Assembly (NCBI GenBank): GCA_028673005.1
Contig: CM054114.1
Span: 21,856,880 to 21,920,879, forward strand
DNA: 64,000 nt
Origin: Tanypteryx hageni
Lineage: Eukaryota > Arthropoda > Insecta > Odonata > Petaluridae
Reading direction: 5' to 3'
The translations under genes were made by a program, and so were the position numbers. Under the pieces are notes generated by a model, which saw only the letters and a program-made list of their open reading frames with translations, searched no databases and had not been told where the DNA came from. This document shows, one piece after another, positions 1 through 10,925 of this stretch (position 1 is its first letter; each line of letters starts with the position of its first letter).

Positions 1-143
1 AGTAAACGTGAATAAATGTAAGAAAAAAATTCTAATGCGAACAATGCGCCTGTTTTTAAATTGGAAACACTGATTTTATGATGTTTAATAAAATTTCCTC
101 GGGCCGGATAAAACCCTTTCGCGGGCCGTAGTTTGGGGACACG
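1..143 (-). mobile_element. Partial hAT-like MITE end, running off the window start
   Basis: Read on the minus strand, the sequence starts with GTCCCCAAACTACGGCCCGC and continues into a second CCGGCCCG block. This is the subterminal layout of non-autonomous hAT elements, which usually open with CAGTGGTCCCCAAAC or CAGGGGTCGGCAACC. The outermost bases of the terminus are altered and the other end lies outside the window, so the TSD cannot be tested. The call rests on resemblance to hAT ends, including the copies near 29.05 and 54.52 kb. Confidence 0.4.
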
Positions 144-2204
144 TACTTTAAACCGATTCACGACCGCACCACCGTTTAGTCTCGAATTTTTTTCCGCTTT
201 CGCTGGCGGCGGCGTCGCCATCGCCTTCTCGGCGCTTGCTCAATGCACGCTCACGGTTCTCGTTTTGAGCAATCGGGAAATTTCCAGCGGTGGAAATGCC
301 TGTTTTTTTCCTGTTCGTTTGGTTTCCCCGACAAAGGTTATCACCCTTCGCTCCTCCTGATGAGAAAAATGAACTTTGTATTTTGCTGTGATCCCGAGAA
401 TTTAAAATTAATGGTGTGTTCCATTCGGCATAAAATACTTATAAATTTGGATATCGTTTGATTCTCCTTTAGTGCAACGGAATTTCATAATAACGTGAAC
501 AACTAAAATGCTTCATCACGATCAGATAATGCCACGAGCATTTTTATTTAACACGCTCGCCATGGAAGGCGTATTTGTGGCCTGCCATCTTGGTGGTAAC
601 TCGGTCCGTTTTCGACATCGGTAGCCAGCATCCGTTGGAGAATACAGAAGTTTTTATGGACGAGAAGATAACATTTAGTGAGAGTGGCGAATCCCACCTC
701 TGTGAAACGAGAACCGCCGCACGTGATCCATCAGGGAAAGCGCCGGAAAGATCTCGTTAAAAGGAAATCTAATAGACTTACATCGACAACATATCTTGCG
801 CATGCTATAAATCACGATATAATACGAGAATTATTTCTAAATGAAAATTGCATTTATAAATTGGCTGCTACATTGTGCATTTTTTTTCCTCGACAACAGT
901 ATTGTGATGTTGTGTTTCTATGTAGCGCTTGTTGTGATAGACACAAATAACTAACGCCACTGGTCAAGATTATTTTGGCGTTTTGATGAATATATTGATC
1001 TGTTGGTCCTATTTTTTAAATCCTGATATAATAGCTATTTTGTATTTGTGTATATATGCCATTAAGTGAAATTTGCCTGTAGGTTTAGACTTAGAACAAA
1101 AATATCCAATCATGTGAAATGAATTTTAATCATATATCAGTGAATATAGTTACTTTTATTTCAAGTAACAGAAAAATAAAACTTGGATCAAAATTTGTTC
1201 GAATCAGTGTTTCTGTTACAGTGAGATAGACTTCCTATAAATATGCAGTAGTCGATAAAATTTATAATTATTTGAATGCATTCTGTATTAAATTTTTAGC
1301 CCTCGTAGATCTAATCAGAAGAGCAGGTTTGTATTTATTTATTTACATTATGTAGTCTGTTTGTAAAAAGATGCGTCAGCTGAAAATGTTTATTTATTCT
1401 TTATCTTTTATTTTTACTTCAAATTACATCTTTATCCGTGCTGTCTTCTCTAAGAAAATTCCTCGCAATTTCCCGTTCCAATCAAGAGTTATATCATTTT
1501 CTCTTCTACCCCTCTATTTAACGCAGCATTTTTATGAGATCGTTCCATTTACGTATTCTTCCCTAATGCCACACTTGGAAATTGTCCAAGCAAGTTGAAG
1601 CGAATGGCAAAATAACTTACTTTTGAATTTATCAATCTTTGCGGATTTTCCCGTCATCCTTGCTTTCGGACCAGTTTAATAAAAGCGGTGTGATTACGAA
1701 AACATCGTTACGAAGGAGGTCGGAATACAAAATGAGACGGAGATCACGTACGCCGAACAGTTTCAAAGGCATAAATCTGCAGATCATTGAACCAGGAGGT
1801 TGCCAAGGCTCCCGCCTTTGTTTTCCCGCGCGATTCGTTTCGCGCCATGCGTCACAGTGTCGGTAGAGCACTCGTCCCTCGCGCGCCCTCAGGTGGCGTG
1901 TTTCCCGGCGAACCCATTCATATCCATCTCCCCAGGATCAATTCGTTTTCGAATCCGTCCTTATGCAAGAGATATGCACGATTGATTTTGTCATAGATTA
2001 TGTCACCGCCGATTATTCCTCTTGTATTTTAAATGTGGACATAATAAGCGGTTCGTAGTGGAAATCTGCATCCGTTAGTCTTTTGTTCGCCACCCCGCTC
2101 TCCTGCATAGTATTTGGATTAAGGATTTTTTGTCCTCGGAGAAAGTTTCTTTCCGCCTAATTGTCCCGCATGCTAACGGCGTGGCGCGATGCAGTTTTCT
2201 CCCC
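144..2204. other. No gene recognised
   Basis: Short open frames only, none with a recognisable domain, conserved motif or plausible start context. The sequence is AT-rich from about 780 to 1650 and more balanced from about 1650 to 2200. I see no terminal repeats or RNA gene. Confidence 0.6.
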
Positions 2205-2782
2205 CCTCCCCCCACGCCCTCATTCCTCCTCTCCCCCTTTTCCCTCCCCCCCTTTTCCCTCCCCCCCTTTCCCTCCCCCCTTTTCCCTCCCCCCTTTTCC
2301 CTCCCCCCTTTTCCCTCCCACCTTTTCCCTCCCCCCTTTTCCCTCCCCCCCTTTTCCCTCCCCCCTTTTCCCTCCCCCCTTTTCCCTCCCCCCTTATTCC
2401 CTCCCCCCTTATTCCCTCCCCCCTTATTCCCCCCCCCCTTATTCCCTTCCCCCCTTATTCCCTCCCCCCCCTTATTCCCTCCCCCCCCTTATTCCCTCTC
2501 CCCCCTTATTCCCTCTCCCGCTTATTCCCTCTCCCCCTTATTCCCTCTCCCCCTTATTCCCTCCCCCCCCTTATTCCCTCCCCCCCCTTATTCCCTCCCC
2601 CCCTTATTCCCTCCCCCCCCTTATTCCCTCTCCCCCCTTATTCCCTCTCCCCCCTTATTCCCTCCCCCCCTTATTCCCTCCCCCCCTTATTCCCTCCCCC
2701 CCTTATTCCCTCCCCCCCTTATTCCCTCCCCCCCTTATTCCCTCCCCCCCTTATTCCCTCCTCCCCTTATTCCCTCCCATTC
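2205..2782. repeat. C-rich polypyrimidine minisatellite, two-block
   Basis: Tandem array of pyrimidines on the plus strand. The first block (about 2222-2390) repeats a CCCTTTTCCCTCC-type unit. The second (about 2390-2775) repeats a 15-16 bp CCCCCCTTATTCCCTC-type unit. The transition is abrupt. The minus strand has many runs of three or more G, so it meets G-quadruplex patterns. Open frames of over 220 codons in three plus-strand frames are a by-product of stop-free pyrimidine repeats and are not genes. Confidence 0.97.
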
Positions 2783-3500
2783 CGCCTTGCTGCTCCTGGG
2801 CGGTTTTCCGTAACGTCAGATGTGAGGGGGGTCTCCATGAAAAGCAAATATGAGCGTTTTTTTGTGTGTGAAATCTTTGTTCTCTCAATAAAAGTAAAAT
2901 TTTCAATTCTTGTGGTACTTTTCTAATTCGCTACCTTCTGAAGGTTGTTTGGTGCACTCAGTAAATTAACGATTTAATTGATACGTTAAGCTATAAATAT
3001 TAAAAGAGACATTATCGGTAAAAAAAGTTTGTTTCTGGATTGAAGTGACTGTTAGTTAAATTTATCATGGAAGATCCGATTCAATTCCTTAATTGCTCTC
3101 TTATATTTGATATTCAGTCTATCAATTCACAGAATTTACATTTAGTCAGGGTCTTTGGTTTGAACCCTTTATTTAATTCGTTAATTTCTTTTTCCGACAA
3201 TTTTCTTCTTCACAAAGTTTTGTCGATTTAGCCCTTTAAGACCTAAATTATATTTTGCAATAGCTTTCATCTTGCATTTTTTTTCCAAATAGTTAACTTT
3301 GCTAGCATTAAATCCTTTCGATTTACGCTGAAGATACACATAATCCTGTATAATGAGTTTGGATTGATATTTGATGTATTTATTTCATGGAAAAATGGAA
3401 TTGATATTATGTACATAATTGTGCACATCAGGCCTGAAGGGGTTAGAGTACTTATTTTTCATCATTATAAATAGCTGCTTATTACATATATGTATAGGAT
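2783..3500. other. No gene recognised
   Basis: AT-rich sequence with no domain-bearing frame and no terminal repeats that I can pair. Confidence 0.55.
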
Positions 3501-3501
3501 A

Positions 3502-3745
3502 CTAGCAGAATTACCCTGCGTTGCGCGGGGGAAGGGGTGTACACACAAGAGAGTTATAAATATTTTTTTAATTTCTAACAATAGTCTAGCTAAAACATGC
3601 TAAGCTTTTTCTGTTCTCGTTTGGAAAAGAGTTTCTAACCGCCTCTTGTCGTAATCTCTGTTTTTCTATGCGTCTCTCTGCGAGTTCTGATGTTTCTGAT
3701 GCTCTCGAAGCAGCCTTTCTTTGCGCGTCTGATTTGCTGCCACTT
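3502..3745 (-). mobile_element. Helitron 3' end with decayed coding remnant
   Basis: Read on the minus strand, the right end has a short hairpin (CCCGCGCAACGCAGGGT), about ten bases, then CTAG followed by T. This is the Helitron 3' signature. Just upstream on the same strand (about 3740 to 3600) one frame stays open and encodes an Arg/Glu-rich stretch containing SRASETSELAERR. As I recall them, RASET-type repeats of this kind occur in arthropod Helitron replicase/helicase proteins. The hairpin follows closely, so the main helicase region is deleted. The 5' end was not found. Confidence 0.6.
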
Positions 3746-4019
3746 TAACGTGACTTTTTTTGGATTGCATTGCAAATCTAAAAACCATTTAAGTATTACC
3801 ATTAAAATGAAAACAAACTAACCCCATCAATTAGAAGCAACTGTGGTGATATTCTGTGAAAATGCCTAAAAGTTCATGCAATTTTCGTACTCAGTGTAAT
3901 TTTTGATCGTTTTCGATCAAGAGACGAAATTGTATGACCTGAATAATATTATTTATACTATTAGGATTAAATCAGTATGAATTTTACGACTCTAGGTCAA
4001 TGACTATTCCCGTATTACT

Positions 4020-4220
4020 CCCATGTTAATGTTATGGAAATGCTATTCTGTGGTCCCCATGAGGTTCCAAAGACCCCACAGGTTTCAAACCCCACCTACG
4101 CTCTTCCTATTGGTCTTATTAGATAGCATGCCAAGTTTGGTGGCTCTAAGATCAACCGTGTGGATTTGTATAGACGGACAAACATACAAACCAACACCCA
4201 AACAAACTTTCTGAATTATA

Positions 4221-4262
<42 letters not shown>
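4020..4262. repeat. Transposon-like 3' tail ending in (GT)n(TA)n
   Basis: The segment ends with a TGTATAGACGGACAAACATAC-like block, then CTTTCTGAATTATAG and a GT/TA microsatellite (about 4220-4262). Tails of this style are common on arthropod transposable elements. I cannot name the family and the other end was not found. Confidence 0.35.
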
Positions 4263-4436
4263 ACAACTTACGGAAAAGGAAAGGTAAAATGAATATATGG
4301 ATGTCAACAAGGTGTTGGGATGAGGAAACCCAGTGAGCACTCACCAATCAGACGACTTCAGGTTGGCGAGGCCCCGGGGATGTCGAAGCGACACACGTAA
4401 AATAACACAAAAACACAGAAACATCACAAACGTAAA

Positions 4437-4438
<2 letters not shown>

Positions 4439-4485
<47 letters not shown>
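4439..4485. repeat. (TA)n microsatellite
   Basis: An uninterrupted TA run of about 20 units. It sits directly before the family F repeat copy that starts near 4488. Confidence 0.95.
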
Positions 4486-4486
<1 letters not shown>

Positions 4487-4487
4487 G

Positions 4488-4870
4488 TTTTCAAATAAAA
4501 CCTGTAGAACTAATGAAGTAGAGTATTTCTTTATGTATACATTTTTATCGTAGGAATAGCCGTTATCAAGAAAATCCAAAGATTGTCGTAATTCGCTTTG
4601 AACTAAAAAAATGTATGCATAGCAACCTAATCGTTGTCAAAGTAAACAATCTTATTGACTACTGAAATAAATAAGATCTGCTATAACTACAAAAACACAT
4701 TTAGTTTCTAGCGCGTGTCCTGTAGGAAATATTTTTTAAGCGGAAGAAAATGGATTTTCTACGGCGAAGAAAAGAACGTAAACGTAAATATTACAACTAC
4801 TGAACTCAAGTGAGGTATGTTTTAAATAATTTGCGATTGTTTGGTTGATTAAAACTGATTAGAGGATAAA
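4488..4870 (+). repeat. Dispersed repeat family F, copy 1
   Basis: Clearly similar along its length to 11757-12290. Both carry a short Arg-rich reading frame beginning with Met: MDFLRRRKERKRKYYNY here (from 4750), MDYLRRRNERE and MGNLRQRNERQ in the other copy. In both, the frame is followed at a similar distance by a conserved GGTATGTTTTAAATAAT, which reads as a 5' splice site. That suggests the first coding exon and intron start of an unidentified transposable element. Family not identified. Confidence 0.5.
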
Positions 4871-6053
4871 TCGGCAAATAAAAATTTAATATTTTCCTGG
4901 CATCATTTCTGATATTCCGTTTTGCAGTATTTATTCATTAAAATTACGTAATATGTTTATTAATGCACCAGCTCAGGGGAGGGGGGAGAAAGTTTTAGCA
5001 GACAGAGAAATATGATCGAGTCCGGTGTTTTGCTGTTTTATGGCGTGTTCGTTTAAATTATATCGTTTAGTTTCAAATATTCCATCGCACGAAACGCGCC
5101 TATTTGTGATACACTGTAAACTTTCCTAACTTGTTTAATTTATTCCGATGGCCCTTTTTCTCTTATCGTTTACCTCAAGTTTTGACAATTACTTCTCTTT
5201 TACTTTCTTCTTTTACTAAGTTTTAGATTTCGTATTCTATGGTTGGTATGAAAAATAATTTTCAGTTTTCTCGGCGGCCAAATATCTTTCTGTTCGCTCA
5301 AGACGACGCCTTCCATATTGCATGTTTTTGCCATAAGACGCACCATTTTATAGTTTTATTCGTCCCGTTAAGTATGTTACTTTATTGAAAAAGGTGTTCT
5401 CTTTTTGCCGTCATTATGTAAATCGATATTTCGGTACGATTCTTCCCACCGCATGAAAGCTCTCGTTTCCAGAGTGCCCTGCCCTGCACGCCCTCCGCAA
5501 CTGACTCTTGCGTAACTTTAAACCGCACCGTCGTTTTTTTCGATTTAAATTCATGCAATCATCTGTATTTTATATCTCTTGATGGGAAAGTCTCTTCCCC
5601 TTGAGCAATTCTTTGTTTTTTTTTATTCAATATCGCTTTCGAATTCTTCCCTGAAGGAAAACGTTTGCGAGAGTGTGTTCCGTAAGCCGGCGGGAAACAC
5701 CGGAAAAAATTCTCCTGCAGGGTTATAAAAACACTTTTCCTCTTTCTCCATAAATCAGTTAGTCTTTATTTATCTGAAAATCGTCGTAATTTCATCTCTC
5801 GGAAAAGTTTTTTTTTTTGTATGTGGATCACGTGTCGTTCCATTCCGAAATGATTCCACGCCTGCGTTATTAAATATGTCGAAACGTCTTGTGCGGGAAA
5901 AGCTCGTATGAATATCGGTTTTGTAATATTTCTGCGTTTTAGCTGCGCTGCGAATATTAATGTATGGATTTTTTGCTTTGAGAACTGTCTGAAATTCAAG
6001 GAATGGCGAGTTAAATCCGTTTTCGTTTTAGTGCAGTTTAAAATTAGTTAATG
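4871..6053. other. No gene recognised
   Basis: Mixed AT-rich sequence with a small G-run near 4977-4992. No domain-bearing frame, RNA gene or terminal repeat pair was seen. Confidence 0.55.
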
Positions 6054-7116
6054 CATTTTGTGGTACTATTGCAGTTTGGTACCCCCGCTCGTAGCGTTTC
6101 TAGGGTAATTTTATTTGGTAAATAACATGTTTAAAAAACTATCTGACGACAGCATGTCACGAGAAATGAATGATTTAATCAATTTCAACTCGGGAAAACT
6201 TTGGGAGAAGTTAAATGAAACGGATGAAGAATTCTTGAGTTGGTTACAAAAGCTAAAATTAGCACCACAATAAAGATTCCATAAATGCGGGAGAAGAATG
6301 AAGCTAAAAACGCCACAGATTGGACACACATACGGGAACTGGAAGTGCAAGCTTTGCCGAACAACAGAGGGATTTATGAAGGGATCCTTTTTTTTGAGGG
6401 AGTAAAAATATCTCCCAAAGAAGTTCTCCAATTAGCTTACTATTGGACAAGAAATACGCATTACGTCGCGGAAATAATATTTGACTTGAGAAAATCTGAC
6501 GGAACAACATTGAGCCAAAACACTATTGTTGATTTCAATAACTTTTTTAGAGATATTTGTTGCTTATATTTTTTAAAGAACGAAGAAAGACTTGGTGGAG
6601 CTGAAGTTATTGTGGAAATAGACGAGACAGTGATCACAAAGAGGAAATATGATAGAGGACGTGTAATGATTGACCAACTTTGGGTTTTTGGAATGATAGA
6701 GAGAGGAACGCAGAAATGTGTGCTAAAAACAGTTGAAAGAAGAAACGCAGACACTTTGCTGCCATTAATTGCAAAGTATGTCCTCCCCGGTAGTATAATA
6801 ATTTCTGATTGCTGGAAAGCCTACGGAGGGATTCATTCACTTCCATCCGGATATGAGCATTGGAAAGTGAATCACAGCGAAAATTTTGTGGGCCAAGAAA
6901 ATGAAGCGATACCTACCCAAACAATAAAAAGTACATGGCAGAAATTTAAAATGCGACACAAGCAAACTTATGGAACCAAAAGAAATCATTTAAACAGCTA
7001 CATAGAGGAATTCATATGGAGGAAGAAATTTTCAGGTTCCAATTGTCTATATCATTTGGTACCCCCGTTAATGGGGGGGGGGGGGGAATACCCAACTGCA
7101 ATAGTGCCCATTTTGT
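6054..7116 (+). mobile_element. Complete Merlin (IS1016/ISXO2-like) DNA transposon with 8-bp TSD
   Basis: The element spans 6062-7108. Its inverted ends share GG(T/C)ACTATTGCAGTT: GGTACTATTGCAGTT on the left, and GGCACTATTGCAGTT as the reverse complement of the right. It is flanked by a perfect 8-bp target duplication, CATTTTGT, at 6054-6061 and 7109-7116. An 8-9 bp TSD and GG-starting TIRs are the Merlin hallmark, and the inner reading frame is a Merlin-type transposase. The right subterminal region has a 14-G run (about 7073-7086). An inner TTTGGTACCCCCG block occurs in direct orientation near both ends. Confidence 0.93.
6127..7060 (+). pseudogene. Merlin transposase pseudogene (ISXO2-like DDE domain)
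   Basis: In intact elements this enzyme cuts and joins Merlin ends in the nucleus. The N-terminal part starts at 6127 (MFKKLSDDSM...) and is broken by an in-frame TAA at 6271-6273. The same frame then continues with a zinc ribbon: Cys codons at 6286, 6346 and 6355 (KCG ... WKCKLC), with the fourth ligand not visible. An eight-T run at 6388-6395 shifts the frame by 2 (or -1), after which the frame opened at 6285 carries the catalytic domain. In that frame the DDE candidates are Asp113 (EIDET), Asp175 (ISDCWKAY) and Glu241/242 (YIEEFIWR), with the family pattern NHSENFV ... TQTIKSTW between. Residues 1 to about 33 of that later frame are out of register and not real. Past about residue 250 the frame runs into the right terminus. 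One stop and one frameshift make it inactive. Confidence 0.9.
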
Positions 7117-7351
7117 GCTGCTCGGGAGTATCCTATCGAGGATAAAAATACTCTCGTATTTTTTGTGCGTGTAATAAATTGGCAACTCGTTCAATTTTTA
7201 GAAAAAATGCCCACCTTACGCTATAATTGTCTTATTTCTTCGGCAGCAATCATTATACTAGTCAGAAATTTTATTGCGGCAATATACAGTTCTCACTCTG
7301 GATGTGTCTAGTATCTCCATCAATTGATCGTAAATTGGTTCATCCCGCACA
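7117..7351. other. Spacer between Merlin and TA-flanked transposon
   Basis: AT-rich sequence with nothing recognisable. Confidence 0.5.
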
Positions 7352-8256
7352 TAAGGTAAGTGACCCATATTCCGACACTCTAAGCTTTGGCGATTTTTAA
7401 TATTTTTTGGCATATTGTAGGAAGCTGAGAATTTTTATAACGTTAGTATCTGTAAAGAGCTATTCAGGAAAAAATATTTCTTTGATATCATCAGTTGAAT
7501 CAGAGTAACAAGGGATCGGAAAAAATTGTCAAAGTGTCGGAATTTAGACCCTATGATCCAAATTCCGACACTTAGTAGAACTAATAGGAGACATTGCTTA
7601 CACAAAAATGAAATAATATACTTTAATTGTGAACCATAATAATACATATTTATAACATTTAACAAAAAATTCAGAACATTTTTATTAAAACTGAAACATT
7701 TAATAAAAGAAAAAGTGCTCACAAAATTTTTATAAAAATGTTCGTTGAAAGCTGAAAATAATTGTGAGGCTAGACTGGGTTACTTTAGCACTATTCATAA
7801 ATCTCAAGCAACAGGTCAATATTTCATCAGTATTTTCAAATTATGCAGAAATAAATATGTTACTCTCATACTGTCGGAATTAGGGATCCCTTGCTTTTTG
7901 TTATTAATTTGTCTGCTACAGGAATAAGATTGATAATTTCTCCAATCTATGGACACCATGTTAAAGAGAATAGAATTATCTTTTAAGTGATGTATTGGAT
8001 GAATTGCTTTCTTTCAATTTTATATCATAAATTTAGAAAAATATCACACCTTAAAATCGAAGCCAAGCTCCAACAAAACCAAGATGTGCTCTGACAGCGA
8101 CAATGTTATGGCCAGGGAGGTGAAACAAGCACTGCATTGCTGTCATTAAAGATAGATTAAGGAAGTACTGCGTTCTACCCGTTACGATCAATACTATGAC
8201 CAATAGAGCCGAGGGTCGGAATTAGGGCCGTGTCGGAATATGGTTCACTTACCTTA
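7352..8256. mobile_element. TA-flanked TIR DNA transposon, about 0.9 kb, non-autonomous
   Basis: The inverted ends match over about 25 bp with one difference. Both begin AGGTAAGTGA and continue to ATATTCCGACAC. The element is 7354-8254, with TA duplicated at 7352-7353 and 8255-8256. The motif GTGTCGGAATT recurs inside: as a small palindrome near 7533-7575, near 7873, and twice just inside the right end. A TA target suggests Tc1/mariner-type mobilisation but no transposase frame is left, so the superfamily is inferred from the target only. Confidence 0.75.
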
Positions 8257-9275
8257 TTTTATAGGTATTTCATTAAGTCATTCTGGTATTCATACTGATT
8301 GATTCCGGTATACGTTTAGAATATTTTGAGATATGTTTCGTTTTGTTCCGAATACTCGTATATCCCGTGATCTTAAAATATTCCCTCGGGTTAATACTTA
8401 AATTAATAGCTACGTTTTCTCTATTTCAACAACAAAGAAAAACAATGCAAGACAGCTTCCTATTACACCTCTTCAATTTTACAATACTCGCTCCATGCAA
8501 TGGGGTTAATGATGAATCCAATGTTATGCGTTATTTCTCTTATTACCTTTCAAACTTAATATGCCCTCATATTAAAAATTTCCTTTGAGAATGAGATCTC
8601 AGAAAATGCTTTTTGGCGCATTTTCGTATATATATATATAGTGCTCATTTTTTCGTGAACTGATTGATACGGCCGGGCATTGATTTTTTATCTGGGTCAC
8701 GATCTAATGTAACTTGAATTCGTATTTTGGTTTTCATGTGGATTCTTTTTAGAAAGCTGAGCTGTTTGTTTATTTTGGTAATTGATTGCGTCAAACCAAA
8801 AGTTTGCCGATATAATTTGATAAGTATCCATAAGTATTACCGCTTCCTAATAAAATGTGCTAATGACGCTTTCACCCTTGAACTTTAGCTAATTTTTACG
8901 AGTTTTCGAAATGCTACTTAACCGCTCACTCAACGTGTGGCCGTTGATTCTCGAAGGAAAAGTGAAATTAAGCTGCTATTGTCGGCCATTTTCCCTTGGA
9001 TTGGTGTTTTTGCTAAAGTTCGCCAAAATCTCCGAATGTAACAAAGACTACGAATGCTGTTTCACAAAGAAATTTCTGCGCATAGAGCCCGTTTCCTTGG
9101 CGTATCAAATCTCAAACAATTGCATCGTAATTATGAAAGAAGTAATCGGCAGAATTTTAATTATATCAAGGATTGTACGATAAAACTTCACTTTATTGGC
9201 CTTTACTTGGTGGTATTCCATCTTAAAAAATCACAAAAATAACATACATTATTATACCACAAAATCTATATATAG
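8257..9275. other. No gene recognised
   Basis: An open frame at 8911-9183 has no recognisable domain and overlaps another in a second frame. A short TA run lies at about 8626-8640. Nothing else is supported. Confidence 0.5.
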
Positions 9276-9557
9276 CTAGCAAATATACCCGGCGTTGCTC
9301 GGGTTTTTAAATAAAGACAAAATAATTTAAAGAAGACTTGAGAATAAATGAAGCATTTAACCCAAGTAATTTTATAGTAATCCTTGTTGGTATACAATAT
9401 TTCTTGTTTTCTTGTCTTTTTCTCAAATAAATAATTTTTTCCCGCATCTTTCTCTAGAAGTAGCTATATATAATTGTCCATGAGCAAAGTAGTCGTTTGA
9501 CAATTCAACACCTGCAACTTTAGAAGACTGTCCTTGTATAACAATAAGTCGTGATCG
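9276..9557 (-). mobile_element. Helitron 3' terminal fragment
   Basis: On the minus strand the order is helicase coding, an AT-rich spacer, then the hairpin ACCCGAGCAACGCCGGGT, a short spacer and CTAG (9276-9279). This is a standard Helitron 3' end. The base after CTAG is C rather than the usual T, which may be later mutation. Confidence 0.75.
9422..9557 (-). pseudogene. Helitron Pif1-like helicase, C-terminal fragment
   Basis: A 45-codon open stretch ending in TGA reads ...GQSSKVAGVEL, then FAHGQLYIATSRE, then CGKKLFI. This matches the C-terminal motif of the Pif1-family helicase domain of Helitron RepHel proteins (GQT..vgi.L....FahGQLYVAlSRv). The protein would unwind donor DNA during rolling-circle transposition. 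Only this last motif remains in frame; the upstream part is frameshifted or absent. It lies just before the Helitron 3' hairpin, in the expected order and strand. Confidence 0.8.
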
Positions 9558-10064
9558 AAGTCGTATTTGTCTTCATTCATAAGACTTTGCTACTCTTGCT
9601 GTGACTATTCTCCTATATTTTAATGTCGGGATCTGAGAATGATCTCCGTGGTCGTTTTGGCATTATGCTTGTTTTAAAACCTCGGTATAATTCCTTTGAA
9701 AATTATTTTCTTAAAATAAATCTACAAAAGTAACGTAGAGTATTAAAAATGGAAATTTTAAACCAATATTATGAATTTTTATGTAGATAAAGAATTTCGG
9801 AAACGAAAGAAGTCTATCTGAAATCACAATTTAAAATCTTGAATACTTTTGTTGGTAATCGGAAATTAGGAATTTTTCTGCTCAAACACAAATTTTTTAA
9901 AATATTTATGAAGAGAAGAAGCAGAGAAGATTATTGTTTCGTTATTTCTGTATACCGTTTTAGTTCCCGGAACGGTAAATAATACGTTGCTATTTACGGC
10001 TATTGTTTTTCAACATTTATTTAGTAATCATTTGTGATAATAAATCCGGAGCCTCTGCCGCTGT
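9558..10064. other. No gene recognised; probable Helitron-derived sequence
   Basis: AT-rich sequence between two Helitron termini, probably decayed Helitron body. No intact frame. Confidence 0.35.
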
Positions 10065-10144
10065 TATTTTAATATAAATGTGTTTTAATATAAATGTATT
10101 TTAATATAAATGTATTTTAATATAAATTTATTTTAATATAAATG
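10065..10144. repeat. 16-bp tandem repeat, five copies
   Basis: Five adjacent units of TATTTTAATATAAATG with three single-base changes in total (TG for TA at the start of unit 2, a final T for G in unit 4). Confidence 0.95.
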
Positions 10145-10463
10145 TATGTAGATGAGTATGAGACCAAGAATAGAATTCAACTCGCGCACACAATTTGGAT
10201 AGCAATTTGAATCAACAAATGAGAAGTCCGATTGGCATAGTGAGTAACGCGTCGGCTCCCGAATATGTGCCGATCGGGTCCCTTCTTTTTATTCCATTTT
10301 ATATTTCATTTCTTTATTTAATTTGATTGATGATTTTCATTTGAATATGGCCATCGAGTCATCTTTTTTTAACTAAAATTTTGAATAAATTTAAATTCGT
10401 ACATTTTCTGTTATCCTGAAATATACGAATTATAAAATCAAAGTATATTATTCTATTTTTTGA

Positions 10464-10490
10464 GTTGCGTAGCAACGGGCAAGCAACTAG
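10464..10490 (+). mobile_element. Helitron 3' terminus (plus strand)
   Basis: Hairpin GTTGC-GTA-GCAAC (10464-10476), ten bases, then CTAG (10487-10490) followed by T. This is the Helitron terminator layout in the orientation opposite to the end at 9276. The 5' end was not identified. Confidence 0.6.
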
Positions 10491-10507
10491 TTTAGTTAAA
10501 AATAAAC

Positions 10508-10580
10508 GACCCGGGTTTCAATGCTTAGCAACATCATCAGATTCTTTTTTGTCGCCTGATGATGATGCCCGGGTCGTGTT
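10508..10580. repeat. Imperfect inverted repeat (CGACCCGGG ... CATCATCAG)
   Basis: CGACCCGGG plus AACATCATCAG on the left is mirrored by CTGATGATGATG plus CCCGGGTCG on the right. The left arm has an extra insert of about 15 bases. It can form a hairpin next to the Helitron end. Function unknown. Confidence 0.7.
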
Positions 10581-10689
10581 TTGCAATAGAGTTTGTCGCA
10601 TAGTAGTATATGTTATTTTTGTGGGTTTTTGTGCGTTCTTTGCACGAAGGGAAGGCGTATAGGGTCGGTCGTTTCCGTCCGTCATTCCG

Positions 10690-10925
10690 CATCTTTAAAC
10701 TCGGGAACCGCTGGACGTACTTCGATGAAATTTGGTATTTGAGAGTTTTGCTAAAATTGGTCGACCGATTCCAATTTTGGTTAAAATCGAACTATAATAA
10801 CGCTCACTTTACATTAAGACCTACATGTATTTTACAACGTGCCTGTTTCAATTCGGGAACCGCAGGACGTATTTTGATGATATTTGGTGTTGGGGAGCTT
10901 TACTAAAAATTTGTCGATCTAAAAG
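10690..10925. repeat. Internal direct duplication of a transposon-like tail
   Basis: About 70 bp at 10695-10764 (CGGGAACCGCTGGACGTA, then GATGAAATTTGGTAT) recurs at 10847-10920 with moderate divergence. The wording resembles the conserved tails of many arthropod transposable elements. No coding frame is supported. Confidence 0.6.

Noticed and set aside
2130..2926. Three overlapping Pro/Ser/Leu-rich frames of 227-245 codons
   Set aside because: They are three frames of one stop-free pyrimidine minisatellite. Unit lengths of 13-16 bp give no coding periodicity and all frames look alike.
9276..10490. A single Helitron spanning both ends
   Set aside because: The two termini are both 3' ends in opposite orientations with different hairpins, so they belong to separate elements.
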